64,000 nucleotides of DNA from JACDAN01 sp963801855. Its GTDB lineage: Bacteria; Actinomycetota; Thermoleophilia; Gaiellales; Gaiellaceae. Shown here piece by piece: positions 50,770 through 63,589 of the stretch; the first letter of the stretch is position 1; each line of letters begins with the position of its first letter. Position numbers and translations under genes: made by a program. The stretch spans positions 295,851 to 359,850 of the forward strand of contig CAWDGK010000004.1 of the NCBI GenBank assembly GCA_963801855.1, in the 5' to 3' direction. Under the pieces are notes generated by a model, which was not told where the DNA came from, did not search any database, and worked only from the letters and a program-made list of their open reading frames with translations.

Positions 50770-51169
50770 TCTTCGTCGATACGTCCTTCTGGGCGGCATC
50801 AGCGCGCGACGAGACGCTGGCATCACGATGCTGTCGTCCTGCTTCGAGACGCACGGCGACTCCGCAGCTCTAACCTCGAACCAGGTCCGCGGGGAGACGT
50901 GGACGTTCTGCGCCGCCGATACGGACATCGCGACGCGGCTGTCGCGTTTCTCGACCGAGTCGAGCGCATCGGCGAAGCTCACGGTCGTGACGTTCGTAGA
51001 CGAAGATCTCGAAGAAGAGGCGCTCCGCTGGCTCCGCCGCCACGACGAGCGCGAGTACTCGTTCGTCGACGCGACGAGCTTCGCGCTCATGCGCTCGCTG
51101 AAGATCAAGGAGGCACTCGCCTTCGACGGCGATTTCGCCGCCGCCGGCTTCGTCGAGCTCCGGCCGTAG
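50766..51169 (+). CDS. VapC-type PIN-domain toxin (several frameshifts)
   Basis: Starts TTG 50766: LIFVDTSFWAASARDD, with the first PIN aspartate in FVDTS. Later frames give TSNQVRGETWTFLRRRYGHR with a conserved Glu, FVDEDLEEEALRWLRRHDER, EYSFVDATSFALMRSLKIKE with Asp, and ALAFDGDFAAAGFVELRP with the final Asp. At least three indels interrupt it between about 50800 and 50990. It forms a toxin-antitoxin pair with the preceding RHH gene. PIN toxins are Mg2+-dependent RNases. Confidence 0.65.
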
Positions 51170-51176
51170 CGGGCGC

Positions 51177-52397
51177 CTACTGCCGGCGCCGGCGAGCCTG
51201 GTGCTGCTCGAACCACATCCGCTTCCGCTCCGCGGGCGAGTACAGCGGTGCCGAGAGTGCCGGTGCATTCGCGTCGAGCGCGTCCGCTTCCGTGTTGAGC
51301 CCGGCGAGGCGGAGACGCTTCGCCACGTCGCGCGTGACCTGCTGGGCAGAGTCGTAGTCGCCGGCGTCCGCGAGGCGGATCGCCTCCTCGCGCGCCTGCG
51401 CTGCCTTCAGGAGCAGAACCTCCTCCTGCACCTCGCCGTCCGGCGGGATCGCAGCGGCCTCCGCGGCCGAGACGGCGTTCGCCGTCACCGGGATCGTCAG
51501 CTCGTGGTGCGCGATCTCGTCTCCGACGCGACACGTACCGGAGGACGAGATCGGCGAGATGCACCGGCCCGAGCTCGCGCGAGCCGCGGCACCTGGAGCG
51601 AGAAGACGATGCGCCGCCGCTCGCCGCCGTAGCCGTCGCCGAGCTGGACCTGCACGCCGCCGGCAACCGCCAGGTGCGGGTACTCGTTCAGGATCGCCGA
51701 GCACCTCGACGTGCGTCGCTGCGGCCGGATCTCGAGGCTGACGTTCTGCGCGACGACGCGCGTCAGCCCCTCGAGCTCCTCGGCGAAGATCGCCGGAGCC
51801 GCGTCGGGCGTCTCGGCGTAGTGCGCGTTGCCGCCGCCGGCGTCCGCCATCTGCGTCAGGAGCTCCTCGTCGAAGTCGTCGCCGAAGCCGATCGTCGAGG
51901 TCCCGACCCGCTCGGCGCCGGCGCGGCGCGCGAGCTCGACGAGCGCGGCCGTCGTCGGTGATCCCGACGTTCGCGAGCCCGTCCGTGAGGAGCAGGATCT
52001 TCCCGCGGCCGCCGCGCAGCTGCTCGAGCCCCTTCAGCCAGCCGCCGGAGAGGTTCGTCGAGCCGCCCGGCCAGATCGAGGCGATCGCCGCGCGCAGCGG
52101 CGCCTGCGTCGACGGGCGCGAGTGGCGCGAGCAGCCGGACGCGAGTCGTCGTAGTCGACGAGCGCGAGCTCGTCCTGCGGGCGGAGGCGCGAGACGAGCC
52201 AGGCGGCGCAGCGCTTGGCGACCTCGAGCTTCTCGCCGGCCATCGAGCCGGAGCGGTCGAGGACGAGCGCGAGCCGGAGCGGAGGCCGCGACTCGGCGCT
52301 CGGGCGCCTCCGGGATCGCGATCTCGACCATGGCGTTCAGTTCGTGCTCAGCCTCGGCGGCGAGCAGCGTGTGTTCGAGGCGGACTGATGCGTTCAT
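51177..52397 (-). CDS. VWA-domain protein (multiple frameshifts)
   Basis: Pieces in all three frames line up as one protein: a VIT-like N-terminus (MNASVRLEHTLLAAEAEHEL-NAMVEI), the MIDAS motif ALVLDRSGSMAGEK, AKRCAAWLVSRLRPQDELAL, GGSTNLSGGWLKGLEQL, LLLTDGLANVGITD, GGNAHYAETPDAAPAIFAEE, and a C-terminal helical region (EEVLLLKAAQAREEAIRLAD). DxSxS and the distal Thr/Asp of MIDAS are present, so metal-dependent protein binding is likely. I count at least six single-base shifts. A lone gene. Confidence 0.65.
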   Translation of the reverse strand: MNASVRLEHTLLAAEAEHELNAMVEIAIPEAPERRVAASAPARARPRPLRLDGRREARGRQALRRLARLAPPPAGRARARRLRRLASGCSRHSRPSTQAPLRAAIASIWPGGSTNLSGGWLKGLEQLRGGRGKILLLTDGLANVGITDDGRARRARAPRRRRAGRDLDDRLRRRLRRGAPDADGGRRRRQRALRRDARRGSGDLRRGARGADARRRAERQPRDPAAATHVEVLGDPERVPAPGGCRRRAGPARRRLRRRAAAHRLLAPGAAARASSGRCISPISSSGTCRVGDEIAHHELTIPVTANAVSAAEAAAIPPDGEVQEEVLLLKAAQAREEAIRLADAGDYDSAQQVTRDVAKRLRLAGLNTEADALDANAPALSAPLYSPAERKRMWFEQHQARRRRQ

Positions 52398-52457
52398 GGC
52401 CCGAGAGTCACCTGGACGGCCGCTGCGCCGGTCTTACGTCAATCTCGCGTAAGAGCC

Positions 52458-53004
52458 ATGGCCGAAGTCGCTGACTCTCACCCGATGGCATATGAGAGTG
52501 ACGCGGAAGACACCCAGTTCCTCCGCGACCAGGACATCGCGAGCCTGCTCGCCAAGTACGAGCCCGTCATCGTCGGCCGCTGCGTCGCGAGGCTGCGCGG
52601 ATCCCTGGACGCCGAGGACGTGGCCCAGAACGTCATCCTCCGCCTGCTCGGCGAGCTCCAGCGCGGGAAGACGTACGCGCGTGCCGTACCGCGTCGTCGT
52701 CCACCAGGTCATCGGCTGGACGATCAAGGACTACTTCGAGGGCCGCCCGACCGACCTCCCGCTGCCCGACGACTGGGAGCCGGCCGATCCGGACGACGAG
52801 GCGGGCGGGATCGTCTCCCGCTACTACCTCGAGGAGGTCATCGCCGGCCTGCCGGACAAGACCCGCGACGTGATCGCGCTCCGCTACCTGCGCGGGCTCG
52901 AGCACGAGCAGATCGCCGACGAGCTCGGGATCACGCGGAACAACGTCGACCAGCGACTCCACCAGGGGCACAAGGCGCTCCGCGAGACTCTGGCGCATGG
53001 CTGA
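52458..53004 (+). CDS. Sigma-70-family RNA polymerase sigma factor (one frameshift)
   Basis: About 181 residues. The first frame has EDTQFLRDQDIASLLAKYEP, VGRCVARLRGSLDAEDVAQN and VILRLLGELQRG (region 2). The second has VPYRVVVHQVIGWTIKDYFE and region 4 (LPDKTRDVIALRYLRGLEHE, QIADELGITRNNVDQRLHQG). One extra C near 52681 splits them. ATG 52458. It overlaps the next gene by 8 nt, so it is made together with it. Confidence 0.75.
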
Positions 53005-53577
53005 CGAGGTGTACGGGCTCTTCGACGACTACGCGGCCCGCTTCGCGCGGGGGGAGCGGCCGGACGCGCGGGCCTACCTGGCGCGGGCGGGGGACGGGGC
53101 GGAGGAGCTCGCCGCGCTCATCGACCGCTACCTGGAGGCGGCGCCGGCGCCGGCGCCGGGCGAGGACGCGCGCGCCGCGGCGGCATCGTGGCTCGAGGGC
53201 GAGCCGCCGCTGCTGGCTTTGCGGACTCGGCGAGGGCTGCGAGTGGACGGGGTGGTCGACGCGTTGATCGCGCGCCCTCGGCCTCGACGTGGCGAAGCGC
53301 GACGAAGGTGAAGCGCTACTACCAGCGGCTGGAAGGCGGGCTGCTCGAGCCGCGCCGAGTCGACCAGCGGGTGTTCGACGCGCTCGCGGAGACGCTCCGA
53401 GCCTCGCTGGCGGACGTCCGAGCCTGGCGACCGAGGCCGATCGAGGCGGAGCCGGCGTACCGGATCGACGCGCGGACGCGATGGTCGCTCCGCTCGGCGC
53501 CGGTGTTCGCGGAGGCCGAGGATCCGGAGCGAGACGAGATCGACGTCCTGTTCCTGGAGGGCGGCAATGGGTCCTAG
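52997..53577 (+). CDS. Probable sigma-factor partner/regulator, about 192 aa (two frameshifts)
   Basis: It overlaps the sigma gene by 8 nt. Segments: EVYGLFDDYAARFARGERPD-ARAYLARAGDGAEEL (helical, like a sigma-associated domain), a Pro/Ala linker, then KVKRYYQRLEGGLLEPRRVD, ADVRAWRPRPIEAEPAYRID and a final acidic ERDEIDVLFLEGG. Two insertions near 53275 and 53305 interrupt it. No family named with confidence. The position argues for an anti-sigma or co-regulator; it is followed by an ImmA/IrrE-type peptidase gene. Confidence 0.55.
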
Positions 53578-53603
53578 ACCGCGAGCAGTGGGCCGTCGGC
53601 CTA

Positions 53604-54169
53604 TTGCAAGGCCTGTCCAGCCATGTAACTAGGCCAACTCCAGGGGGAGTTACGAAAGTCACAGCGGCAACACATAGCGGCGAGAACCCGTACCGCGACC
53701 CGCGGGCGGACGACCTGCGGACCCGCTACCAAGCGATCTTCGGCGGCGACGAGCTGCCGGTGCCGGTCGAGGCGATCGCGGAAGACCTGCTCGGCCTGAT
53801 GGTGAGCGAGATCCCGCTCGACGGAGTCTCAGGAATGCTCGTCCCGGCCGAGCGAGCGATCTACGTGAACGCGAACGACGTCCCAGCCCGCCGCCGCTTC
53901 ACGTTGGCGCACGAGGTAGGCCATTGGGTCTGCCAGTGCCTGGAAGGCCGCGGCGCGCCGGTCATGTGCCGAGCGGAAGACGTTGCGCCGGGCGCCGATC
54001 GAACGCTCGAGCGCGAGGCGAACGTCTTCGCCGCCGAGCTCCTGATGCCCGAGTCGAAGGTCCGCGAGTTCGTAAATGATCCCGGGGCCGCGGGACTTTC
54101 GGAGTGTCATCCCAAGCGATGCAGTGGCGCTACTACAGCTTCGGACTGGTCAATGAGCCTCCGCGATAA
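53604..54169 (+). CDS. ImmA/IrrE-family metallopeptidase (one frameshift)
   Basis: About 188 residues. ADDLRTRYQAIFGGDELPVP, VEAIAEDLLGLMVSEIPLDG-VSGML, then the zinc motif FTLAHEVGHWVCQ (HExxH), and the downstream EREANVFAAELLMPESKVRE with the third ligand. An extra G near 54085 breaks the frame; corrected, the end reads TFGVSSQAMQWRYYSFGLVN. ImmA/IrrE peptidases cleave repressors or anti-sigma factors under stress. No ATG/GTG start is evident; TTG 53604 is tentative. It sits directly after a sigma factor and its probable partner. Confidence 0.75.
53625..53653. promoter_or_regulatory. Inverted repeat before/within the start of the ImmA-like gene
   Basis: GTAACT (53625-53630) pairs with AGTTAC (53648-53653), and inside it AACTCC (53636-53641) pairs with GGAGTT (53646-53651). 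The overlapping symmetry would suit an operator for an XRE- or RHH-type regulator, or an RNA hairpin. No evidence for binding beyond the symmetry. Confidence 0.3.
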
Positions 54170-57140
54170 GTCTGCCGTCCTCGTCCGCCATCGGCGAACC
54201 GGCGCCGAAGGCGTCGCAGTCCACATCCCGCCCAAACGCCCTAGCGCACCAAACCCGATCTGCACAGTTGCGTTTGATCACGGCATCGAAGAAGTGCCGA
54301 AGGATCTGATTGAGCCTATCTGGGAGCCGTTCGATCTCCTCACCGAAGAGCGGGACGGACCGCTGTATCCGTATGACGGATGGCTGAGACGCGAGCGATT
54401 CCGGATTCTCGATGCATATCGAAACGACGCGGCTCTCGCGCTATCAAACTCGAGAGTGGAGCCTCAGCTGCACCAATTGGCGGTGGCGTTACGTGCTCTG
54501 GAGAAGCCGCAGCCCAGGCTGATCCTGGCTGACGAGGTCGGGCTAGGAAAAACGATTGAGGCTGGCCTGATCCTGAAAGAGCTGAGAGCACGGATGGGTT
54601 CCGACCTCCAGCGCGTACTCATCGTTGTTCCGGCCGGTCTCGTGACGCAGTGGCGCTTTGAACTCAGGTCTAAGTTCAACGAAGAGTTCAGGTTTGTCGA
54701 CGGAGCTGAGGTTGCTCGCCTCAGAGCAGAGTGTCCGGGGGAGAATCCGTGGGCGATCCACCCGAACGTCATCTGCTCCTTTCACCTCGCGCGGACGGAG
54801 CAGCATGCGGACGACATCGCTGCTGCCGCCTGGGACCTCGTGATCGTCGACGAAGCCCACCATGCTCGACGGACCCTCGCTTGAATCGCATGTCATCAAT
54901 CAGTGATTTCCTCGCGCGAGCCCTACCAAAGCCGGCCAAAACGGAGCAAGGAGTGGCCGCAAATCAAGCGGCTAGCGAGCGCGTAACGGACGAACGCGCA
55001 ACGCGTCTTCCGGAGCCTGAACTCGTCCGCGTGCGTCCGTCCCGCCAGGAAGACCCTGAAGCCCGTGCGAACGACGGCTATCGGCTTCTCGAGAAGCTGA
55101 GCGAGAGGGTGGGAGGGATGCTGCTGCTAACCGCGACACCAATGCAGCTGCACGACTTCGAACTTTACTCAATGATCGAGCTCGTCGAACCAGGCTTGTT
55201 CAATGGTTACGCCGATTTCGACGCGTCCCGGGCAGAAATTGCAGAGATCAACCGCGCTGTCGTGACCCTTCGCTCCGCCCAGCCTTCGGGCGACGCACTC
55301 GATGAGTGCTCGTAGAATCCTCCGTCACTTCGGAGCACCGCCTCATCTGCTCGACCGCGCTGCGGGCACGGCTGGCGACCGGGCCTCGATTGCAGAGTGG
55401 CTGTCTCGATGCCACCGGCTCTCAATCGCGCTTGTCCGGAATCGCAAATCTGAGATTGGTGGGTTCACCAATCGCGTTGCGCACCGAATAGACGTTACGA
55501 ACCCAGCGTCAGCGAACTCAAGCTGCAGTCGGATCTCCTTGACTACATACGTAAGCGGTACGCGGCGGAGACGCGGAAGCAAGCGGACGGCGCTAGGCCT
55601 CGTTCTTGTGGTGTTCCAAAAGATGCTCTGCAGTTCGTCGTCGGCGCTTGCCGGGGCGCTTGAATCTCGAGCCGCTCGTCTTAGGGGTGAGCTGACTGCC
55701 ATGGAGGCCCCGTCTTCGGACGATCCCAGAGCTAATCGAAACGGAGCGGCGCGTGCGCGAGCTCCTCGAATCGACCGATGCGTCGGGGGAGATTTCGACG
55801 CTCCGGAGCCTCGCGAAGCGCGCAAGACGCATCGATGACGCGAAGCTTGCGGCGTTGCAGGGGCTTGTGTCCAGCATCCTTGGGGAGGATCCCCAGGAGA
55901 AGGTCCTGATCTTCAGCCAGTACCTCGAATCGATCGAGATGATTCGCGAGCGCCTTCGCCGAGGACTACTCCGTTCGGGTGTTCCACGGCGGCATGTCCC
56001 GAGACGAGAAGGATGAGGCGCACGAGGCGTTCAGACGCGGCACGCAGGTGCTGGTGTCGCTCGGAGGCCGGCGGCGAGGGCCGCAACTTCCAGTTCTGCC
56101 ACATCGTCGTGAACTACGACCTGCCCTGGAACCCGATGAAGATCGAGCAGCGAATCGGTCGTGTCGACCGGGTCGGCCAGAGAGCGCGACGTCGAGATCT
56201 ACAACTTCGCCGTCAGAGGGCACGCTCGACGAGCGCATCCTCGACGTCCTCGAGCATCGCATCCGATCTTCACCGAGACGGTGGGAGCGCTCGACCCGAT
56301 TCTCGAGTCGTTTGAGGAGGAGGTCGGCACGGATCGCGCTCGGCGAGCGAGGGCGAACCGAGGATCGCGTTCGCGGCTCGACGCAGATCTCGAGGACAGA
56401 TCGCACGCGCGAAGGCAGCTCGAGGAGCTGCGCCGGGACTTTGTTCTCGACTGGCGAAGCCTCGCAACGGATGAGGCGCGCAAGGCTCTGGGCAACAGAC
56501 CCCACGGGCGACGCGTGCAGGATCTGGAGAGCTTTTGCCGACGACAATCGAGCGTTCGGCGCTTCGCACGGTGAGGTCAAGCCGAATCGACCGGCGGGCT
56601 CTTCGATCGACGTGCCCGGCGTGCTTCGGAAGGGCCGAAGAGACGTCGAGGAGGACTACCGCGGCTCGTTCGACGTTCAGGAAGCGCTTGCGCGACGAGC
56701 GGATGGACTTCTTCGCGATGGGGCACCCGCTCGTGGAGTCGATCATCGACAATGTCGGCGACCCGTGGTGGCTCACCCACGACCGCGCTCGAGTCGCCCG
56801 GAATGGACGAGCGACGAGCCAGCTCTCCTCGTCGACTATCGACTTGAGCTCTATGGCATTCGTAAGTCGGGAGCTGATCCTTTCGCATCGGTCACCGAGG
56901 AGGCGTCGGGCCGCCGGTCCCAGTTCTGCAGCCGGAAGATCCGTTTCTCGAGGTCGGCCGCCCCGGCCTTCCCAGGCGCGAACTGGTCACGGATCTCGAT
57001 GAGGACTGAGCCGGGATGCAGCGAGGCGCGAGGCGATCATCCGAGTTCGAGGACTTACAAGGGTGACCATGCCGCTCTGCTTGAGCAGGAACTCGAGCGA
57101 ATCGTTCGCATGTACGTGACTCGCGTCGGGATTTATTGAC
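54153..57140 (+). CDS. SNF2/RapA-type helicase 1 (very many frameshifts)
   Basis: Fragments in three frames trace one SF2 helicase of about 980 residues. Start MSLRDKSAVLVRHRRTG; QLHQLAVALRALEKPQPRLI; Walker A LADEVGLGKTIEAGLILKEL; DEAH box DLVIVDEAHHARR; motif III GGMLLLTATPMQLHDFELYS; motif IV VLIFSQYLESIEMIRERL; motif V-VI EAGGEGRNFQFCHIVVNYDL followed by PWNPMKIEQRIGRVDRVGQ; C-terminal helical region. Indels occur every 100-200 nt from about 54900. Motifs are conserved despite this, which favours raw sequencing error over true decay. The 5' end overlaps the ImmA-like gene. The N-terminus does not match DISARM DrmD as I know it. Confidence 0.6.
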
Positions 57141-57439
57141 GATCGGATCGCGCGCAACGGGCGGCAGACTCGAGCGGTTCGGCCTTTTGGCGAACGAACA
57201 ACAGCAGAAGCGGATCATTCCCGCCCAGTTAAGGTCAGATCGCAGGCCGATCGGGAGTCGACTCAAGGACGCTCGAGACGTCGAGCGGCAGCGCTCGTTG
57301 GACGTGCTGAAGGAGATGCTTCCTTCGCAGTACCTCCGGCTCCTCGGCGATCGCTCTGATTGTTCGTCCCGGTCGGCGGCTCCGCGAGATTGCCGCATGA
57401 CGCACCGTCGACAGCGAGACTCTGTCGCACGAAGCACCG

Positions 57440-60799
<3,360 letters not shown>

Positions 60800-60815
<16 letters not shown>

Positions 60816-61078
60816 CCGAGCGCGTGCACGACCGCGACCGTGTCGGCCACGTGCGCGAGCACGCGGTACGCCTCGACGGCGGCCGGCTTCGACGAGCGCC
60901 CGTAGCCGCGCACGTCGATCGCGACGGCGCGGAAGCCCGCGGCGGCGAGCGCCGGGAGCTGATGGCGCCACGAGTACCAGCCCTCGGGGAAGCCGTGGAC
61001 CATGAGCACCAGCGGTCCCTCGCCGGCCTCCACCAGGTGGATCCGTCCCCCGTGGACGGCGACCGTGCGGTGCTGCAC
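60800..61078 (-). pseudogene. Alpha/beta-hydrolase (epoxide-hydrolase-like), truncated after 92 codons
   Basis: GTG 61078 starts RTVAVHGGRIHLVEAGEGPL, then VLMVHGFPEGWYSWRHQLPA (HGFPE oxyanion motif), AVAIDVRGYGRSSKPAAVEA and DTVAVVHALGAQTR before a stop at 60800. A full enzyme needs about 280 residues, including the GHDWG nucleophile elbow that should come next. The break coincides with the 3' end of the helicase-DUF3883 gene. It follows a complete hydrolase gene in the same operon (gap 1 nt). Confidence 0.7.
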
Positions 61079-61079
61079 G

Positions 61080-61868
61080 TCAGGCCGCCCGCAGGAAGGC
61101 GCGGACCTCGGCGTCGAAGCGCTCCGCGCCCTCGACGTTGGAGACATGGCCGACGCCCTCCATGACCACGAGCCTCGACCCCGGGATCTGCGCGTGCAGC
61201 TCACGGCCCACGTCCGGCGAGGCGCGGCGGTCGCGGTCGCCGTAGAGCAGCAGCGTCGGCACGGCGATGCGCGGCAGCACGTCGCGCAGGTCGGCCACCG
61301 CGAACGCCCGCACGTTGGCGCGCAGCCCGGCGGGGTGGAACTCGGTCATCGCCGCCGCGAACTCCGCGACCTGCTCGCGCGGCGCCGTCTCGGAGAACAG
61401 CGTCGGCAGCAGCTCGTCGACCAGCTGCTGCGGCGGCAGGCCGGCCAGGCGCTCGGCCTGGCGCAGGCGGTGCTCGACCTCCGCGGCGGGGAGCGAGCCC
61501 GCCCAGCCGGCGTAGGCGCCCGCCAGCACGAGCGAGCGCGGGACTTCGGGATGGCGGCGGTAGAGCTCGAGCGCCACGCCGCCGCCGAAGGACAGGCCGA
61601 CGACGTGCGGGCGCTCGAGCCCGAGCGCGGCGGCGAACGCGGCGAGGCAGTCGGCGAAGCCGGCGAGCCCGAAGTCCTCCGGCGGGTCGTCCGAGCCGCC
61701 GTAGCCGGGCGCGTCCCAGGCCACGACCGTGAACTCGTCGGCGAGCGTCGCGAGCTGGCCGCGCCACGTCCGCCGGTCCCCGACATAGCCGTGGACGAGC
61801 AGGACCGGCGGCCCCTCCCCCGCGCGCTCGTAGGCGATCCGGAACCCGCCGGCGTCGACCGTGTTCAT
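61080..61868 (-). CDS. Alpha/beta-hydrolase
   Basis: A complete 262-residue hydrolase: VDAGGFRIAYERAGEGPPVL, LLVHGYVGDRRTWRGQLATL, VVAWDAPGYGGSDDP, nucleophile elbow HVVGLSFGGGVALELYRRHP (GLSFGG, Ser), acid in LLYGDRDRRASPDVGRELH, and the catalytic His in GVGHVSNVEGAERFD. The start ATG overlaps the glucosidase stop (ATGA). Substrate unknown; resembles meta-cleavage hydrolase or haloperoxidase-like enzymes. Unbroken reading frame, in contrast to the preceding 7 kb. Confidence 0.85.
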   Translation of the reverse strand: MNTVDAGGFRIAYERAGEGPPVLLVHGYVGDRRTWRGQLATLADEFTVVAWDAPGYGGSDDPPEDFGLAGFADCLAAFAAALGLERPHVVGLSFGGGVALELYRRHPEVPRSLVLAGAYAGWAGSLPAAEVEHRLRQAERLAGLPPQQLVDELLPTLFSETAPREQVAEFAAAMTEFHPAGLRANVRAFAVADLRDVLPRIAVPTLLLYGDRDRRASPDVGRELHAQIPGSRLVVMEGVGHVSNVEGAERFDAEVRAFLRAA

Positions 61869-63589
61869 GCGACCGCGCGGTGCACCCGCGCCTCCCACGG
61901 CTGCAGCGTGCAGCGCGGCCCCAGCGCCTCGTCGCCGCCGGCGACGTTCGTCAGCAGCAGCTCGGCATCGCGCCAGCGGCCGGCGTCGGGCACGTCGATC
62001 GTGGCCGGCTCGCCCGACAGGTTCGCCAGCACGAGCAGCGCGGTGTCGCCGAGGCGGCGGACGTAGGCGTACACCCGCGGGTCGTCCGGCAGCAGCATGT
62101 GGAAGTCGCCGTGGGCGACGGCCGGCTCCGAGTGGCGCAGCGCGATGAGCCGCCGGTAGTGGTGCAGGACCGAGTCCTCGTCGGCGAGCGCGGCCTGCGC
62201 GTTGATCGTCGGCGTGGTTGGGGTTGACCGGCATCCACGGCGTGCCGGTGGTGAAGCCGGCGTGCGGCCCGGCGTCCCACTGCATCGGCGTGCGCGCGTT
62301 GTCGCGGCTCGCCACCCGCAGGCTCGCGAGGACGTGCTCGGGCGGGTCGCCGGCGGCGACCGCCTCCGCGTGGTGGTTGAGCGACTCGATGTCCTGGAAG
62401 TCCTCGATCGACGCGAACGGGGCGTTCGTCATCCCGAGCTCCTCGCCCTGGTAGACGTACGGCGTCCCGCGGTGCAGGTGCAGCACCGTCCCGAGGAGCT
62501 TCGCCGCCCGCACGCGGTGCTCGCCGTCGTCGCCGAAGCGCGACACCGCGCGCGGCTGGTCGTGGTTGTTCCAGTACAGGGAGTTCCAGCCCGCGTCGGC
62601 CAGCCCGACCTGCCAGCGGTTCATGGACGCCTTGAGGTCGCGCAGCTCGAGCGGGCGGACGTCCCACTTGCGTCTCGCCGCGGTCGAGTCGCACGTGCTC
62701 GAACTGGAAGACCATGTCGACCTCGCCGCGCGCGGGATCGGTGTACAGCCGCGCCTCGTCGACGGTCACGCCGGGCATCTCGCCGACGTTGAGGAGCTGG
62801 CCGCCGTGCGCGACGAAGACCTCGCGGTGCATCTCCTGCAGGAACTCGTGGATGCGCGGGCCGTTGAGGAAGTACGGCGCGCCGTCGCCGAGCCCGCCGT
62901 GCCGGGCGTGGCCGTCGGGCAGCGAGGGGTCCTTGGAGATCATGTTGATGACGTCCATGCGGAAGCCGTCGACCCCGCGGTCCAGCCACCAGCGCATCAT
63001 CGCGTAGATCGCCTGGCGGACCTCCGGGTTCTCCCAGTTGAGGTCCGGCTGCTTGCGCGAGAACAGGTGCAGGTAGTACTCGCCGCTCGCCGGGTCGAGC
63101 TCCCACGCCGGCCCGGAGAAGAACGAGCGCCAGTTCGTCGGCTCGGCGCCCGGGTCGCCGGCCTGCATCCCGGCGCGCGGCGGGCGCCACCAGTACCAGT
63201 CGCGCTTGGGGTTGTCCGGGCTCGAGCGCGACTCGGCGAACCACGGGTGCTCGTCGGAGGTGTGGTTGACGACGAGGTCCATCACGAGCTTCATCCCGCG
63301 CTCGTGCACCGCCGCCAGCAGCGCGTCGAACTGCTCCAGCGTGCCGAACGTCGGGTCGATGTCCTGGTAGTCGGAGATGTCGTAGCCCGCGTCGTCCTGC
63401 GGCGAGGGGTAGATCGGCGACAGCCACAGCACGTCGACGCCGAGCGCCGCGAGGTAGTCGAGCCGCGCCGCGATCCCCGCGAGGTCGCCGATCCCGTCGC
63501 CGTCGCCGTCGGCGAAGCTGCGCGGCCAGATCTGGTAGACGACCGCGGTCTTCCACCAGCGGCTCGCCTGCGGGGCTCGTCGTCGTCAT
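61865..63589 (-). CDS. GH13 alpha-glucosidase / oligo-1,6-glucosidase-like (three frameshifts)
   Basis: About 573 residues. Frame pieces: WWKTAVVYQIWPRSFADGDG, VLWLSPIYPSPQDDAGYDIS, MDLVVNHTSDEHPWF, nucleophile Asp in DGFRMDVINMISKD, acid Glu in LLNVGEMPGVTVDEARL, third Asp in LYWNNHDQPRAVSRFGD, FQDIESLNHHAEAVAAGDPP, MQWDAGPHAGFTTGTPWMPV, and a C-terminal beta domain. Extra bases near 63573, 62690 and 62216 break it; removing the first gives SPQASRWWKTAVV. It is of the oligo-1,6-glucosidase/trehalose-6-phosphate-hydrolase branch. The ATG (63589) overlaps the M14 gene stop (ATGA). Confidence 0.85.
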
